Positions 35,421 to 43,362 of a DNA stretch of 44,918 nt are shown one piece after another. Each line of letters opens with the position of its first letter. The first letter of the stretch is position 1. The position numbers and the translations under genes were made by a program. The DNA comes from Candidatus Gastranaerophilales bacterium (GTDB lineage: Bacteria; Cyanobacteriota; Vampirovibrionia; Gastranaerophilales; Gastranaerophilaceae). The notes under the pieces were generated by a model that saw only the letters and a program-made list of their open reading frames with translations, ran no database searches and was not told the origin of the DNA. The stretch spans positions 1 to 44,918 of the forward strand of contig CALUPY010000020.1 in the NCBI GenBank assembly GCA_944322755.1, written 5' to 3'.

Positions 35421-36602
35421 ATGAAAAGATTTATAATAGCCGGACTGGTTTGTTTATTATTGACAAATAATGCATTTGCAAAACAGGAGGAACTTCCGAT
35501 AAAACCTGATGCAACACCTATAGATATAATTTACATACACGGTGCCTATGAAACAAAAGAAGCCTTTAATAAATCAGTGAACAATGTGCATTCGGATATG
35601 GTAAAGCAGTTTGAGTCAGATCCGTTGATGTATGAAAAACTTCTACAAAACGGCTCCAAGAAAATTAATGAAAGTCCCGTTATTTTCTTCTGGGCTGACA
35701 AAACAACAGAAAGTTTAAAAGTTATAGACAAGGCGCTTTCATACGCAAAAAGTTTCAGTTCAAAAATTGCACAGTTCGGCAGGGAAACGCTTTCCCATAC
35801 TCTGCATGATGCAATCTGGATTAGCAAAACATCTAACTCAAGAGAGCTTTTAAATAATTTAAATAATCTGGTAAAATCGGAAAACGCTAAAGGTCATGAA
35901 GTGATACTTTACGGATACAGCGCCGGAAGTCTTTTGACTGTCCAATATATGACAAACAGGCTTCCTGTCATTAATATAAATGAAATGTACAATGATAATG
36001 ATACCTCATACACGGGCAGATATCTTTATTCGTTAATAAAACATCAGCATTTTGAGCCGACTTGCCTCGACGCTTTAAAAGAGAGCAAGCTTGTTTTTTA
36101 TACAGACAGCGATGAATTTGTCGCAAACCCAAATACTCAGTATTTAAAAGAGACTATTCCTTTTTTAAATAGCTATACAGAAAAATACTGCGCGCCAAAA
36201 GGAGCTGTCAGAGGTTTTGTTGTATTCGGTGCACCATTGACAACGTTCGATTCAACTGTCTCTAAAGCCGGTTCTCCCGGTAATGCGCTTTCACAGCTTG
36301 CTATGAAGTATCTTGTAGAGGAGGATATGTTTTTCCTGACGGTAAATTATGCGAATGATTTTATCGGAATGCCTTTACCTGGTATTCCTACATTGGAATC
36401 TCTTAAAGAAACAGAGCTGCTGCACAATATGCAGCCTGGCGGAGGTTTTATTTATGATGATTCGAAAGTAAAAAATCATACTCTGTTTTTCTCTGCGCAT
36501 CTTGCATACTGGAGCAGCGGCAAAAAATTTGCAAAAAGTATAGTAAACGCTTATAATAACGGATATAAATATTTCTACGGATTGGATAAAGATAAGAAGT
36601 AA
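35421..36602 (+). CDS. Secreted alpha/beta-hydrolase-fold protein
   Basis: A 393-residue exported protein with a signal peptide (MKRF, hydrophobic core, AFA cleavage before KQ). DIIYIHGAYET matches the first strand and oxyanion region of alpha/beta hydrolases. ILYGYSAGSLLTVQYM holds the nucleophile elbow G-Y-S-A-G with its Ser at about residue 168. VVFGAPLTTFDS and a late HTLFFSAHLAYW could supply the acid and His. It is likely a periplasmic or extracellular esterase or lipase, with substrate unknown. AAGGGAG precedes the ATG. No partner gene is adjacent. Confidence 0.75.
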   Translation: MKRFIIAGLVCLLLTNNAFAKQEELPIKPDATPIDIIYIHGAYETKEAFNKSVNNVHSDMVKQFESDPLMYEKLLQNGSKKINESPVIFFWADKTTESLKVIDKALSYAKSFSSKIAQFGRETLSHTLHDAIWISKTSNSRELLNNLNNLVKSENAKGHEVILYGYSAGSLLTVQYMTNRLPVININEMYNDNDTSYTGRYLYSLIKHQHFEPTCLDALKESKLVFYTDSDEFVANPNTQYLKETIPFLNSYTEKYCAPKGAVRGFVVFGAPLTTFDSTVSKAGSPGNALSQLAMKYLVEEDMFFLTVNYANDFIGMPLPGIPTLESLKETELLHNMQPGGGFIYDDSKVKNHTLFFSAHLAYWSSGKKFAKSIVNAYNNGYKYFYGLDKDKK

Positions 36603-36607
36603 ATATA

Positions 36608-36636
36608 TTGACAAATTTTTGAATAATAAATAGAAT
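36608..36636 (+). promoter_or_regulatory. Sigma70-type promoter of the guanidine riboswitch unit
   Basis: A perfect -35 TTGACA (36608-36613), a 17-bp spacer and a -10 TAGAAT (36631-36636) put the start of transcription a few bases before the riboswitch. Confidence 0.8.
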
Positions 36637-36643
36637 TTATTGT

Positions 36644-36763
36644 AAAGTTTTCTAGGGTTCCGCGGTTTGGCCGGCTGGTCCGAGAGAAAACGCAAAGAGA
36701 AAATCTTTGTACACGGAAGGATAAAAGCCCGGGAGATAGTAATATCTTCCGGGCATATTTTAT
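36644..36763 (+). ncRNA. Guanidine-I riboswitch (ykkC-yxkD motif)
   Basis: The RNA contains the conserved ykkC elements in order: CTAGGGTTCCGC (36653-36664), then GGCTGGTCCGAGAGA (36673-36687), then ACACGGAAGGATAAAAGCCC (36711-36730) followed by GGGAGA. This motif binds guanidinium and turns on downstream genes. The end of the aptamer, GCCCGG, is also the 5' arm of a terminator hairpin (36727-36754), so ligand binding should prevent termination. It precedes a Gdx-type exporter whose ATG lies 30 nt past the terminator, with AGGAGG just ahead of it. The agreement of motif, platform and gene makes this assignment very firm. Confidence 0.95.
36727..36763 (+). terminator. Regulated terminator of the guanidine-I riboswitch
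   Basis: GCCCGGGAGATA (36727-36738) pairs with TATCTTCCGGGC (36743-36754) through a GTAA loop (12 bp, one G-T wobble), followed by ATATTTTAT. Its 5' arm overlaps the conserved aptamer 3' end, as expected for an ON switch. Confidence 0.8.
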
Positions 36764-36792
36764 ATAAAAGTAACAGATAAATAGGAGGAATT

Positions 36793-37110
36793 ATGCACTG
36801 GTTATTTTTATTTATAGCAGGACTGTTTGAGATAAGCTGGGCTGTGGGTTTGAAATTTTCGCACGGATTTTCACAGTTTCTCCCATCGTTTTTTACGGTG
36901 ATTTTTATGATTGCGAGTTTTTACTTTCTTGCGCTTGCGCTGAAAAGTCTTCCGCTCGGTACAGCATATGCAATCTGGACGGGTATAGGTACTGTCGGGA
37001 CTGTCATATTCGGCATAATTCTTTTTAAAGAGCCCGTTACAGCTATGAGACTTTTTTGCATAGCACTCATCATAAGCGGTATAACCGGTCTGAAGCTTAT
37101 AACTCACTAA
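36793..37110 (+). CDS. gdx: Guanidinium exporter of the SMR family
   Basis: A 105-residue, four-helix small multidrug resistance protein. Glu13 in LFEISWAVGLK is the essential proton/substrate carboxylate. AIWTGIGTVGTVIFGIILF (from about residue 61) is the Gdx/SugE signature, distinguishing it from EmrE-type multidrug pumps. It works as a dual-topology antiporter exporting guanidinium against protons across the inner membrane. The guanidine-I riboswitch directly upstream independently supports this substrate. It ends 5 bp from the convergent minus-strand gene. Confidence 0.95.
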   Translation: MHWLFLFIAGLFEISWAVGLKFSHGFSQFLPSFFTVIFMIASFYFLALALKSLPLGTAYAIWTGIGTVGTVIFGIILFKEPVTAMRLFCIALIISGITGLKLITH

Positions 37111-37115
37111 ACAGG

Positions 37116-37832
37116 CTAAATGTTTGCAGAGCCTTCGTCTTTGAGTTTATTTAATGCACTTTTTGCGCCTTCATTTTCTTTTGCCAGCTGCAGAACAAAG
37201 TCAATCGCCTCTCTGTCGCGTGCAATAGCTTCTTTTAGTGCAAGTATTTCATCAATTGACATTGCGCCTGAACCTGTACGGTTGTACATCATATCCCGGA
37301 GAAGTTCTTGGGTTTCATCTTCACATCCGGGCAGATTCATTTTAAAACTCATCCATTTGTGAAACTGGTGCAGCATCGTATAAACGTTTACAGGCATGTT
37401 TCTAAGAACAAACATCTCTTCTGTTGAAAACAGTTTTTCAGGTTTTTTTTTGCAAAAAATCAACAGTAAAATGTTCAGGTAAAGCGCTTTCCAGCCCTTT
37501 TTAGGAAGAATGAAACCTTCTTCTTCTTTTATAAAATCAAGAAAAATATCTGCATAATCCAGTCTGTAGACGCGTGTTCCGTGCTCATTCACATATTCAA
37601 GCATACCATCGGGGTTATTTAAATATTTTTTCACAATATTTTTTGTGAAAAAATCTCTTTTTTCTATTTCTTGTTCCAGTCCGCCTGTGAGTTCAACGGT
37701 TGTGTCGTTTTCAGTATATAGTCTTTTGCCTCTGCTGTTTGATTTCCCTTTGATTCTTTTGTATGCATTATGAAGCCGCGATTTTTTTCGCTTTAAAACC
37801 AAATCTGTGAGACGTTTTATTAATTTAGACAT
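37116..37832 (-). CDS. Unrecognised 238-residue protein
   Basis: I do not recognise this protein. It has a strongly basic N-terminus (about residues 1-40, KRKKSRLHNAYKRIKGK), a mixed middle (NNPDGMLEYVNEHGTRVYRLDYADIFLDF), a short hydrophobic stretch YLNILLLIFCKK (about 117-128) too short for a sure membrane helix, and an acidic helical C-terminus from about 185. GGAT before the ATG is the likely ribosome-binding site. No signal peptide or catalytic motif is seen. The basic tail could bind nucleic acid or a membrane surface, but this is a guess. Confidence 0.6.
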   Translation of the reverse strand: MSKLIKRLTDLVLKRKKSRLHNAYKRIKGKSNSRGKRLYTENDTTVELTGGLEQEIEKRDFFTKNIVKKYLNNPDGMLEYVNEHGTRVYRLDYADIFLDFIKEEEGFILPKKGWKALYLNILLLIFCKKKPEKLFSTEEMFVLRNMPVNVYTMLHQFHKWMSFKMNLPGCEDETQELLRDMMYNRTGSGAMSIDEILALKEAIARDREAIDFVLQLAKENEGAKSALNKLKDEGSANI

Positions 37833-38139
37833 AACTATCCATCCTTATACTATATAAAAACAAAACCGGATAAGAAATTTACTTATTGCGGTAAATATAT
37901 TTTCTTAATAATTTGTTACAATTAATAAATATATAGTAAGTATATATTATTTATATAATTAATATATTTTAAGTATGCATAATATCTATAAACGTGTGAT
38001 TTTATTGATTTTAGCCTAACCATGCAAAGCAATTATATGTTTTTAAAATACTTAAATTATATATAAGAGATAAATAAAAATCAAATAAACGATAAATAAT
38101 CATTTAGATTATATATAATGGAACGGGAAAAGGTATTTT
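37833..38139. other. AT-rich intergenic region, possible source of an orphan plus-strand transcript
   Basis: About 300 bp with no convincing gene. It is extremely AT-rich with alternating TATA-type runs (37930-37972). It contains the promoter of the minus-strand 238-residue gene at its left. On the plus strand TATAAT at 38114-38119 lies shortly before a strong terminator (38140-38163), and 14-codon or shorter frames are present but lack ribosome-binding sites. Confidence 0.4.
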
Positions 38140-38163
38140 GAGGCTAACAAGCCTCTTTTTTTT
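38140..38163 (+). terminator. Strong plus-strand terminator without an upstream plus-strand gene
   Basis: GAGGCT (38140-38145), an AACA loop and AGCCTC (38150-38155) are followed by eight T residues. The T-run gives it a plus orientation. The nearest plus-strand gene (gdx) ends over 1 kb away with a minus-strand gene between, so a small RNA may end here. Confidence 0.75.
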
Positions 38164-38190
38164 GACTGATTAGCAAATATAAACTAAACA

Positions 38191-38221
38191 AAAACCGCAT
38201 CCGTTTAATGAATGCGGTTTT
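38191..38221 (-). terminator. Rho-independent terminator of adhE
   Basis: AAAACCGCAT (38191-38200) and ATGCGGTTTT (38212-38221) form a 10-bp stem with an 11-nt loop. On the minus strand the stem ends in a T-run (GGTTTTTGTTTAG), 19 nt past the adhE stop. Confidence 0.85.
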
Positions 38222-38240
38222 GTAGTTATAATATAATTCT

Positions 38241-40883
38241 CTAGATAACACCGTTGTATGCGTCGATGTACATCTGTTTGATTTCCTGCATAAGCGGATA
38301 TCTCGGGTTAGCACCTGTGCACTGGTCGTCGAATGCGAGTTCAACCATTTCATCAAGCTTAGCCATGAATTCATCTTCAGGAATACCGAAATCTTTGATA
38401 GACATCGGGAGACCTAAATCTTTCTTCATCTGAATCAATGCTTCCTGTAAACGTTGAACTTTTTCATCGTCATCTTTTCCGCCCAGTCCGAGTTCATCTG
38501 CTACCTGACCATATTTAGCTTTAGCATTCGGGAATTTGTACTGAGGGAATGCTGCCTGTTTTGTCGGTTTGTCAGTTGCATTGAACTTAACAACCTGGTT
38601 GATTAACAGGGCGTTGGCCATACCGTGCGGGATGTTAAACATTGCACCGAGTTTGTGAGCCATTGAGTGGCAAACTCCGAGGAATGCGTTAGCAAAAGCC
38701 ATACCTGCAATAGTTGCAGCATAGTGGACTTTTTCTCTTGCAATAGGATCGTTTTTACCTTCATCGTATGAACGTTTGAGGTATCTGAACAAGAGTTTAA
38801 CGGCTTCAAGTGCATTTGAGTTCGTGAAGTTTGTTGCCATTGAAGAAACATAAGCTTCAAGTGAGTGAACGATTGCGTCGTAACCTGAAACAGCTGTCAA
38901 GCCTCTCGGCATAGTATCAACAAGGTTCGGGTCGATGATTGCTACGTTCGGAGTCAAAGCGTAGTCTGCAATAGCATATTTTACGTGAGTTTCGTCATCT
39001 GTAATGATAGAGAACGGAGTAACTTCAGAACCTGTACCTGATGTTGTCGGAACGCAAACCATAAGAGCTTTTTCTCCGAGCTGCGGTATCTGGCAGATTC
39101 TCTTTCTGATGTCTAAGAATCTCATTGCAATATCTTCGAATACTGTATCAGGCTGTTCATACATTAACCAGAGGATTTTAGCTGCGTCCATAGATGAACC
39201 GCCGCCCAGAGCGATGAATGTATCAGGTTCATAAGCTTTAACCATCATCATTGCATCGTTGATTGTGGACAGTGTCGGATCCGGTTTTACATCGAAGAAT
39301 ATCTGGTAGTCAACACCGATATCATCCAGTACGTTTGTGATTGCATTTGTCATGCCGGAATTGAACAGGAATCTGTCCGTAACGATGAATGCTCTTTTTC
39401 TTCCCTGCAATTCTCTGAGTGCAAGATCAAGAGCTCCTCTCTTGAAGTATATTTTAGCCGGTACCTTATACCAGAGCATATTTTCTCTCCTTTCAGCTAC
39501 TGTTTTAATGTTCAATAAGTGGTGTACGCCTACGTTTTCGCTAGTTGCGTTACCGCCCCATGAACCGCAGCCGAGTGTCAATGAAGGATTGACTTTAAAG
39601 TTATATAAGTCACCAATACCGCCGTGTGATGAAGGAGTATTGATTAGTATTCTGCAAGTATGAAGCTTTTTGCCGAAAAAGTCAATTCTCTCAGATTTTC
39701 TTTCATCTGTATAAAGTACTGAAGTGTGGCCTGCGCCGCCGAAGTCAACAAGGTCATAAGCCTTTTGAACAGCGTCTTCAAAATCTTTCGCTTTGTAAAG
39801 AGCAAGAACCGGAGAAAGTTTTTCGTGTGCAAACGGTTCTTCTTCACAAATATCAGTAACTTCACCGATAAGAACTTTTGTATCTTCCGGAACTTCGATA
39901 CCTGCTTCCTGTGCAATTTTATATGCAGGCTGACCTACTATAGCAGCGTTTACTCTGCCATCTTTGATAACAGTTGAGCCTACTTTTTCTCTTTCTGATT
40001 TGTTTAATATATAAGCACCTCTATATTCGAGCTCTTTTTTAACTTCATCATATACATCCTGTACACAAACGATAGACTGCTCAGAAGCACAAATCATACC
40101 GTTGTCGAATGTCTTTGATAAAAGAATTGAAGAAACTGCCATTTTTATATCAGCTGTTTCATCAATAACAGCAGGAGTGTTTCCGGGACCTACACCGAGT
40201 GCCGGTTTGCCTGATGAATAAGCAGCTTTAACCATTCCGGGGCCGCCTGTTGCAAGAATCATGTCGATATCTTCGTGGTGCATTAATGCGCCGGAAAGTT
40301 CTACAGAAGGTTCATCAATCCATGCAATAAGTCCATCCGGAGCACCTGCTTTTACTGCAGCTTCAAGAACGATTCTAGCAGCTTCAATTGTACATTTTTT
40401 AGCTCTCGGGTGAGGTGAGAAAACGAGAGCATTTCTTGTTTTCAGTGCAAGAAGTGATTTGAATATTGCGGTAGAAGTCGGGTTAGTTGTCGGGATAACC
40501 GCAGCTATAACTCCGATAGGTTCAGCAACGAGTTTTATGCCGTTAGCTTTGTCTTCGCTGATGATACCGCAGGTTTTTGTATTTTTGTATTTGTTGTAAA
40601 TATATTCAGAAGCAAAGTGGTTTTTGATAACTTTGTCTTCAACTACGCCCATGCCTGTTTCTTCAACAGCCATTTTCGCAAGAGGTATTCTCATCTTGTC
40701 AGCAGCTGTAGCGGCAGCTTTGAAGATTTTGTCTACCTGTTCTTGTGAAAAAGTAGCGTAGATTTTTTGAGCCTTTTTAGCTCTTTCGATGATTAATTTC
40801 AAATCATCATGGGTTTTTACTTCCGTTGATTTGTTGAAAGCTTTTTCGAGCTTTTCAGTTTCGGCTTGTTTTTTGGTTGCCAT
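38241..40883 (-). CDS. adhE: Bifunctional acetaldehyde-CoA/alcohol dehydrogenase
   Basis: An 880-residue fusion that reduces acetyl-CoA to acetaldehyde and then ethanol, re-oxidising two NADH. The N-terminal aldehyde dehydrogenase domain (about 1-440) has NGMICASEQSIV with the catalytic Cys and ATGGPGMVKAAYSSGKPALG. The C-terminal iron alcohol dehydrogenase domain (about 455-880) has ALGGGSSMDAAKI and the metal-binding GVCHSMAHKLGA followed by IPHGMANA. Length and order are those of full AdhE, which forms spirosome filaments in other bacteria. AAAGGAG precedes the ATG. A good promoter and a CRP-type palindrome lie upstream. Codon choice indicates high expression. Confidence 0.97.
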   Translation of the reverse strand: MATKKQAETEKLEKAFNKSTEVKTHDDLKLIIERAKKAQKIYATFSQEQVDKIFKAAATAADKMRIPLAKMAVEETGMGVVEDKVIKNHFASEYIYNKYKNTKTCGIISEDKANGIKLVAEPIGVIAAVIPTTNPTSTAIFKSLLALKTRNALVFSPHPRAKKCTIEAARIVLEAAVKAGAPDGLIAWIDEPSVELSGALMHHEDIDMILATGGPGMVKAAYSSGKPALGVGPGNTPAVIDETADIKMAVSSILLSKTFDNGMICASEQSIVCVQDVYDEVKKELEYRGAYILNKSEREKVGSTVIKDGRVNAAIVGQPAYKIAQEAGIEVPEDTKVLIGEVTDICEEEPFAHEKLSPVLALYKAKDFEDAVQKAYDLVDFGGAGHTSVLYTDERKSERIDFFGKKLHTCRILINTPSSHGGIGDLYNFKVNPSLTLGCGSWGGNATSENVGVHHLLNIKTVAERRENMLWYKVPAKIYFKRGALDLALRELQGRKRAFIVTDRFLFNSGMTNAITNVLDDIGVDYQIFFDVKPDPTLSTINDAMMMVKAYEPDTFIALGGGSSMDAAKILWLMYEQPDTVFEDIAMRFLDIRKRICQIPQLGEKALMVCVPTTSGTGSEVTPFSIITDDETHVKYAIADYALTPNVAIIDPNLVDTMPRGLTAVSGYDAIVHSLEAYVSSMATNFTNSNALEAVKLLFRYLKRSYDEGKNDPIAREKVHYAATIAGMAFANAFLGVCHSMAHKLGAMFNIPHGMANALLINQVVKFNATDKPTKQAAFPQYKFPNAKAKYGQVADELGLGGKDDDEKVQRLQEALIQMKKDLGLPMSIKDFGIPEDEFMAKLDEMVELAFDDQCTGANPRYPLMQEIKQMYIDAYNGVI

Positions 40884-40922
40884 AATATTTGGTCTCCTTT
40901 ATCGTGATTTTATTCACTATTA

Positions 40923-40951
40923 AATATACCGTACAATTAAATAAATTTCAA
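40923..40951 (-). promoter_or_regulatory. Sigma70-type promoter of adhE
   Basis: Reading the minus strand, TTGAAA (40946-40951), a 17-bp spacer and TATATT (40923-40928) are well matched and correctly spaced, about 40 bp before the adhE start codon. Confidence 0.65.
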
Positions 40952-41066
40952 GTGTTATTTTTACAATTATTAATAAATATTTTTTGGATACCTTTTGTTA
41001 TCGTAGCTTTTGAGGTTGTTGGATAGAAAAAATATTTACTGTGTATATTCTTGTTTTTGCAATTAC

Positions 41067-41086
41067 ATTGTGATTTTTTTCACAAT
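41067..41086. promoter_or_regulatory. Perfect CRP-type palindrome upstream of adhE
   Basis: ATTGTGA-N6-TCACAAT contains TGTGA (41069-41073), six T residues, and TCACA (41080-41084), the textbook half-sites and spacing of a CRP-family operator. It is about 150 bp upstream of the adhE promoter and about 30 bp after the stop of the HELGH-protein gene. A site so far from the promoter is unusual for direct activation. No regulator gene is in the window. Confidence 0.5.
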
Positions 41087-41106
41087 TGCAGAACATTATT
41101 CTGCAA
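41086..41106. repeat. Perfect 8-bp inverted repeat next to the CRP-type site
   Basis: TTGCAGAA (41086-41093), a 5-nt spacer CATTA and TTCTGCAA (41099-41106). It directly adjoins the CRP-type palindrome. It may be a second operator or a hairpin at the 3' end of the HELGH-protein transcript. It lacks a T-run on either strand. Confidence 0.5.
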
Positions 41107-41117
41107 AAACTATTTTA

Positions 41118-43298
41118 TCACAAATAACGGCGCATTAAAAACGCGATTGTTTTGGGAAAATACTGCTGCAGAAAATGTGTTCTTGCGCATGTTTCTTTTA
41201 AGAAAAACGGTGTATTTAATATTACATTTATTTCTGCGATCGCTTCTGTCAAAGGTTTTGTCAGAATTCTGAATTTTTTGTGTTCATTTGATTCAAGAAA
41301 GTAATTCGTCATGTCTTGAATAATAGGCGGCATGTTGTCTTTAAAAAGCCTGCGTTCATATTCGAAAATTTGGATGAGTTCTTGATTTATTGCTTCATTT
41401 CTGTACTTTTCATGTCCGAGCTCATGGAGTATTACCGGTTTTTCGGCAGCACAAATAATTTCTGATGTCTTTTGGGCAGATGGCTCCGCGTCTGATACTA
41501 TCTTTGAATCAAATAGTTTTTCCGTTGAATCAATTGATTTTATATTATCTGCAAGAAATTCTAGTTCATCAGCCCAGAAGGTTTTTATTCGTGATGTAAA
41601 TTTATCCAGACTGTTTTTTATAAGTTCTGAAAATACTATAGTTTTTTCTGTTCCGGTTCGGGCATTTTTGACAGAAACAGCCTTGTCGCTATGATGTACA
41701 AGAAATCTGTTGCCGTTTATAATGTGTTCAAATGTGTTGTCTCCTGCCTTTTGAACTTGTATATGTTTTTTGCCAATTATGCTGCCGTCTTTGTCTTTAA
41801 CCGTATAGTCAAAAATTTCGCCAGCCCCATTTTTTGTATAGTTTATAACAGATTTTGTTCCATCAAGGCTCTCGAGTTCCTTTTTATAAGTTATGCCTTT
41901 TTCATCGGATATGGTTTGTATAAAGCTCTTTTTTTCGTTATCGGGCAATAATTTATAGTAATCATAAATTCCGTCAATCCGGCCTTCTGTAAGAATCTCT
42001 CTGCTGTTTTTATCATTTTTTATTATTTCTGATAAAACAGGGCCCGATGATTTCTTGTTTTGGTATTCGGATACAGAAAAAACAGTTTCATGCAGTTTGT
42101 CCTCAACTTTTGTATTGTAAACATGTCTGTCTGCATAGCTAAGCCCATGTCTTGTTTCATAGAAAAGCGGTTTCATCTGAGCGTCATACACATCAATATA
42201 TTTGTTTGATTCATTGATTAAAACTCTGGAATTCTCTGGATTTATGGAATATTTCATATCTCCTTCATCGTATAGCAAGCTGTCCATAACTTTATTGAGC
42301 TTTTGCAGCAGTTTTTCCAAATCTCCCTGAAAAGCGAATATTGAGCTTATTTCAATTTCTTTTTTGCTCAAGAGTTTTGCATATTTTTTTATAATCTCTG
42401 TATTTCTTAATAATACCGATAATTTTGGCTTTGTTTCTGTTAAAAATTCAGGGGATTCTGAAAGAAGTTTTTTTATCAGTTTTTCTGTATCAACATCAGA
42501 TGCAAAAGCCTTTAAGACTTCAAATCTTTCGGGGTTAAGCTTTTTAACGTATTCTCCGTCGGAAATCAGAACTTTGTTAATTACATCCTTCGCTACATGC
42601 CCGAATGCCTTTTCTCCTGCAGCTTTTGAAAAATCTGAAAGTTTATCCAGTTCAGGTATTATTTTTTCTGGATGAAAGTCTGTTATTCTTCCGCGTTTTG
42701 CTTCTTGGTCGTAATAGTAGCTAAGTTCATCAAGGTCAATATTGCCCGGCAAAAGTTCCGGCTTTTTGTTTATATAATCGATAATTTCTGTCAAATTGAA
42801 TGCATTCAACAATCCGTAGTTGTCTATTTCATAGAAAGGAAAAAACATCTGATAAACGTTATTCCTGTTTATTCTTTCGAAAAGAGCCGCAAGGTCATTT
42901 ATTCTAAGGTTTTGAAATACTCTGTTTATTGTTTTTGAGTTTTCATACATCCGTTGCGGATTTCTGTTTTTCAAAAAATCAAGAAGTTTTATTCCTTCGT
43001 CGTAGTTTAAAAATTTTTGACCTTCTATATAGTTAAGTGCACTGTCATCAAGCAGATTTTTAATATTTGCATATTCAGGATTATTGTTTAATGCAAGCAT
43101 GAATCTGTGCGTGCCTTCATAACCTTGCGGCACTGAGGAATCTATCGCTATTTTCGCCTTTGCAATGTTAGAAACAGCTTCACTTGTTTTTTGGGAGAAT
43201 GTATAGCTTTGCGCAGCAGAAAATTTGGCCGGTTGTTGTTTGTTAGCCGGTTGTTTCTGCAAAAGAGTATAGCGGGTTGGGTCATTTGAAACTTTCAT
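41118..43298 (-). CDS. 726-residue protein with an HELGH zinc-peptidase motif
   Basis: The family is not recognised. The N-terminus MKVSNDPTRYTLLQ... PAKFSAAQSYTF is a loose form of the leader seen elsewhere here. Residues about 50-330 are helical and repeat-like. A central region (about 370-580) is richer in strands. Near the C-terminus VILHELGHEKYRN places H625, E626 and H629, a metzincin/gluzincin-type zinc site. TEAIAEINVIL follows 56 residues later, where E685 or E689 could be the third ligand, an arrangement like the HExxH...EAxAE of lethal-factor-like peptidases. There is no signal peptide. It could be a large zinc protease of effector type, but nothing shows export. No ribosome-binding site is evident. 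Confidence 0.65.
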   Translation of the reverse strand: MKVSNDPTRYTLLQKQPANKQQPAKFSAAQSYTFSQKTSEAVSNIAKAKIAIDSSVPQGYEGTHRFMLALNNNPEYANIKNLLDDSALNYIEGQKFLNYDEGIKLLDFLKNRNPQRMYENSKTINRVFQNLRINDLAALFERINRNNVYQMFFPFYEIDNYGLLNAFNLTEIIDYINKKPELLPGNIDLDELSYYYDQEAKRGRITDFHPEKIIPELDKLSDFSKAAGEKAFGHVAKDVINKVLISDGEYVKKLNPERFEVLKAFASDVDTEKLIKKLLSESPEFLTETKPKLSVLLRNTEIIKKYAKLLSKKEIEISSIFAFQGDLEKLLQKLNKVMDSLLYDEGDMKYSINPENSRVLINESNKYIDVYDAQMKPLFYETRHGLSYADRHVYNTKVEDKLHETVFSVSEYQNKKSSGPVLSEIIKNDKNSREILTEGRIDGIYDYYKLLPDNEKKSFIQTISDEKGITYKKELESLDGTKSVINYTKNGAGEIFDYTVKDKDGSIIGKKHIQVQKAGDNTFEHIINGNRFLVHHSDKAVSVKNARTGTEKTIVFSELIKNSLDKFTSRIKTFWADELEFLADNIKSIDSTEKLFDSKIVSDAEPSAQKTSEIICAAEKPVILHELGHEKYRNEAINQELIQIFEYERRLFKDNMPPIIQDMTNYFLESNEHKKFRILTKPLTEAIAEINVILNTPFFLKETCARTHFLQQYFPKTIAFLMRRYL

Positions 43299-43362
43299 AA
43301 TGCGACAAAACCCGTGAACATTGTAAATTTACACATTATTAAAAATTCTTTACAAGCTGTAT

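Noticed and set aside
36793-37110. EmrE-type multidrug efflux pump
   Set aside because: The helix-3 signature is of the Gdx type, and a guanidine-I riboswitch lies directly upstream, so a guanidinium exporter is the better call.
37930-37972. AT-rich TATA runs as a replication origin unwinding element
   Set aside because: No DnaA boxes or replication genes are nearby.
41086-41106. Inverted repeat as the terminator of the HELGH-protein gene
   Set aside because: No T-run follows the stem on the minus strand. It may still mark a transcript 3' end, but the sequence does not support an intrinsic terminator.
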